From contig NZ_FNTJ01000002.1 of the NCBI RefSeq assembly GCF_900105185.1, forward strand, positions 1,984,001 through 2,048,000: DNA of 64,000 nucleotides, read 5' to 3'. Made by a program: the position numbers and the translations under genes. Shown here piece after piece: positions 61,638 through 64,000 of this stretch (the stretch's first letter is position 1; every line of letters begins with the position of its first letter). The notes beneath the pieces are model-generated. The model was not told the DNA's origin and did not search any database. It saw only the letters and a list, made by a program, of their open reading frames with translations. The DNA is from Pseudomonas saponiphila (GTDB taxonomy: Bacteria > Pseudomonadota > Gammaproteobacteria > Pseudomonadales > Pseudomonadaceae).

Positions 61638-62798
61638 ATGATTCGCCAATGGCTCAGGCTGGTAGCTGATCTGCAACGACGTTGCCTGTGGGTGGGCGCA
61701 GTGCTGTTGACAGGGTTGTCCTGTGGGGGCGTGCAAGCCGCCACGGTCAATGGCTTTGCGCTGAACTGTGAGTTCAGCAACGGTGATGGCACGCCGTGGG
61801 TGGCGGTTACGCCGTTGGACGGCAGGGCCAAGGAGGGCGATGTGTTGTGGCAGCGCGCGGTCAGCCTGTACACCAACTTCCGCTATTCCCCCTCGGGTAA
61901 CCGGGAGCGCGAGTTGGTCACGGTTGGCAACTGGAGTGGCGGTACGCCGCAACGTTTTCAATCCGCACCGACCAACGTCGAGGGAATAGGCTTTCGCGTT
62001 ACGGTGAACCCCCAGGATGGCGGGCCCCTGACCCTGACACAGACCCCCAAGCTGATCGCCCTGGAAAAAAGCGAACTCGTTTACGACACCGGTGGGCGCC
62101 CCTTCGGGACCATGATCACCCGCTTCACTCAATCACTGATCCTGACGGTACCGCCGGACCAGTTGCCCAGCGGCAAACTGACCGTCGAGAGTGTCGTCGG
62201 CAGTTCCAACCTGATGCTCTATGCATTCGACCTGCCCGCCAACCTGGCGGGCCTGGGCTCCGAGGTGGCATGGCCCACCGACACCACCCCCCCTGGCATC
62301 TGCCGGCACAATTACCCATTGATGGGGCCCGAGCTGATCAGCATGGGCGGCGGCGGACCGATCGTGATTCCCAACACCTGCGTGGTCGAGGGCTACAAGA
62401 CCATCCCTGTGCCTTTGGGGCGCTTTGCCCTGACGGACTTTCCCAAGGTCAACGACACCTCGCCACAGGTACCTTTTCGCATTGAGCTGAGTCGTTGTGC
62501 AGCCAATGCCAAACCGCGCATCAGTTTCACCGACAAGTCTTCTGCCTCGATGCCCCCGGGAATCCTCGGTCTGAGTTCCTCGACCCAGTCCCGACCCGCC
62601 AAGGGCTTCGGCATCGTGGTGATCAACGACCTGACCCGGCTCCCGATCCAATACAACGGCGAGAGCTACGAGATGCAGCGCGTGGGTGATGGCGCAAGCA
62701 TTCCCTTGCGGGCCAGCTACATCCGCACCGGCAACGACGACGAAATCGAAGCCGGCCAGGCCAATGGCGCTGCGGAGTTCACCTTTACCTTCCCCTGA
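61638..62798 (+). CDS. Fimbrial tip adhesin (CupB6-like)
   Basis: 386 residues. Signal peptide (cleavage near VQA/ATV), N-terminal receptor-binding domain with single Cys (LNCEFS), then C-terminal pilin domain from about 250 (GPIVIPNTCVVEGYKTIPVPLG, ELSRCAANAKPRISF, AEFTFTFP). Placed at the fimbrial tip. GGGAGA before the ATG. Confidence 0.85.
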   Translation: MIRQWLRLVADLQRRCLWVGAVLLTGLSCGGVQAATVNGFALNCEFSNGDGTPWVAVTPLDGRAKEGDVLWQRAVSLYTNFRYSPSGNRERELVTVGNWSGGTPQRFQSAPTNVEGIGFRVTVNPQDGGPLTLTQTPKLIALEKSELVYDTGGRPFGTMITRFTQSLILTVPPDQLPSGKLTVESVVGSSNLMLYAFDLPANLAGLGSEVAWPTDTTPPGICRHNYPLMGPELISMGGGGPIVIPNTCVVEGYKTIPVPLGRFALTDFPKVNDTSPQVPFRIELSRCAANAKPRISFTDKSSASMPPGILGLSSSTQSRPAKGFGIVVINDLTRLPIQYNGESYEMQRVGDGASIPLRASYIRTGNDDEIEAGQANGAAEFTFTFP

Positions 62799-62921
62799 CC
62801 ACGACAGGCACCGAGCAAACCCAGTTGCGCCATGGATTGCCTTGGCGCAGGCGCGCCTGTGCCCTGCGTGCGCCCTAAACAACGCTTCAACGGTCCCAGC
62901 GGATCTTTGGATGTTGTGCCG

Positions 62922-62941
62922 CCCTGTAAAGGTTTGCAGGG
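62922..62941 (+). repeat. Leader hairpin before second tpsA
   Basis: CCCTGTAAAGGTTTGCAGGG folds into an 8-9-bp stem; similar sequence and position to 58344-58360. Confidence 0.65.
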
Positions 62942-62969
62942 CGTTGTTCAACCGATAAGGAGTATTTGC

Positions 62970-64000
62970 ATGAACAAGATTTACGCGTTGGTCTGGAACC
63001 AGGCCCAGGGTTGCTGGAACGTGACCCATGAAGGGGCGCGCCGTCGGCGCCGCTCCGGCTCGGGCAAGGGCCTGGTGGCGGCCGCCAGCCTCCTGGCATT
63101 GATCGGCGGGCCCTCGGCCTTCGCCTTGCCGACAGGCGCGCAAGTGGTGTCCGGGAGCGCTGATATGCAGACCCAGGGCCAGCACCTGTCCATCAACCAG
63201 CACAGCGACAAACTGATCACCCACTGGAAGGATTTCAACGTGGGTGCCGAGCAGTCGGTGACCTTCAACCAGCCCAGCAGTACCTCGATTGCCTTGAACC
63301 GGGTGATAGGTGTCAATGGCAGTCAGATCCACGGGCAGATCAATGCCAACGGCCAGGTGTTCCTGATCAACCCCAACGGGGTGGTCTTCGGCCAGGGCGC
63401 GCAAGTGAATGTCGGCGGCCTGGTGGCTTCGACTCAGAACCTCAGCGATGCCGATTTCAATGCGGGCAACTACAAGTTCGCCGGGACTTCAGGGGCGCAA
63501 ATCCTCAACCAAGGCACCATCACCGCCGCTGACGGTGGCGCTATCGCGCTATTGGGGGCGAATGTGCGCAACGAGGGCACGATCAAGGCCCAGGGCGGGA
63601 GCGTGGCGCTGGGCGCGGGCAATGGCTTCACCGTCAGTTTCGACAACAACCAACTGCTGGACTTGCAAGTGGATGCCGCAGCGGTCAATGCGCTGGCAAG
63701 CAATGGTGGCCTGCTCAAGGCCGACGGCGGACAGGTGTTGATGACCGCCAAGGGCGCCGGTGCCATGCTGCAGACCGTGGTCAACAACCAGGGCACCATC
63801 GAAGCCAATACCCTGTCGCAAAAAGCCGGGCGGATCACCCTGGATGGCGGCGCTGTGGGGGTGGTCAATGTTGACGGTACGCTGCAGGCCAGCGCACTGG
63901 CTGGCGAGGGCGATGGCGGGGTGATCGAGACTCGGGGGGCGAGCACTCGAGTGCAGTTGCCGACCAAGGTCAATACCCAGTCCAGGGATGGCCAGACGGG
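62970..64000 (+). CDS. Second TpsA adhesin (3' end missing)
   Basis: 343 codons before the window ends. Very close in sequence to the first TpsA over signal peptide and TPS domain (MNKIYALVWNQAQGCWNV, NPNGVVFGQGAQVNVGG). AAGGAG precedes the ATG. A recent-looking duplicate that probably shares the TpsB; its repeat region is not visible. Confidence 0.88.
   Translation, partial: MNKIYALVWNQAQGCWNVTHEGARRRRRSGSGKGLVAAASLLALIGGPSAFALPTGAQVVSGSADMQTQGQHLSINQHSDKLITHWKDFNVGAEQSVTFNQPSSTSIALNRVIGVNGSQIHGQINANGQVFLINPNGVVFGQGAQVNVGGLVASTQNLSDADFNAGNYKFAGTSGAQILNQGTITAADGGAIALLGANVRNEGTIKAQGGSVALGAGNGFTVSFDNNQLLDLQVDAAAVNALASNGGLLKADGGQVLMTAKGAGAMLQTVVNNQGTIEANTLSQKAGRITLDGGAVGVVNVDGTLQASALAGEGDGGVIETRGASTRVQLPTKVNTQSRDGQT

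Overview
The window is GC-rich and fits a Pseudomonas of the fluorescens lineage. The first 9 kb encode MucD, BepA, a TusA-like carrier, a PerM-like permease, Bcp, GcvR, DapA, BamC, a metallo-beta-lactamase-fold hydrolase and PurC, followed by tRNA-Ser(CGA). From memory this matches the order of the P. aeruginosa PA1005-PA1013 block. Nothing in this part looks foreign.

Positions 9080-51122 are an integrated tailed-phage genome of about 42 kb. It is bounded by a 27-bp direct repeat of the 3' end of the tRNA-Ser gene. Next to attL lies a tyrosine integrase that is split by a 2.64-kb IS21-family element (istA/istB, 7-bp target duplication) and also carries a one-base frameshift. A long leftward early operon follows (excisionase, small phage proteins, a cytosine methyltransferase with repeated peptides, DUF2303, PrtN-like activator, dNMP kinase). 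It is divided from a rightward operon (Cro/YdaS, CII-like, zinc finger, primase-helicase, Q-like) by a CI-type repressor and two operator-bearing promoters. The late genes join a lambda-type head module (Nu1, A, W, B, C/Nu3, D, E, FII, Z) to a P2-type contractile tail module (V, W, J, I, H, FI, FII, E/E', T, U, X, D). The holin sits before the terminase, while endolysin and spanins sit at the far end.

Several features of the prophage deserve attention. The repressor lacks the autoproteolytic serine, and a small coiled-coil gene at the right end is driven from a region with a perfect LexA box; together these suggest an indirect, antirepressor type of SOS induction as in coliphage 186. Six copies of TCTCACCAC occur in both early operons, always in the sense direction and five of them in hairpin loops; this is the best candidate here for an undescribed RNA-level system. 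An iteron-like array follows the primase. The tail chaperone gene has a CTT TGA C site for +1 frameshifting. A 79-bp tandem duplication has swapped the C-termini of the nested spanin genes.

From 51123 to the end the host chromosome resumes with a CupB-like chaperone-usher locus: major pilin, chaperone, usher, second chaperone, a dedicated TpsB transporter, a TpsA adhesin with GLUG repeats, a tip adhesin, and a second TpsA that runs off the window. The two TpsA genes share a leader hairpin. The locus appears to combine fimbrial assembly with two-partner secretion.
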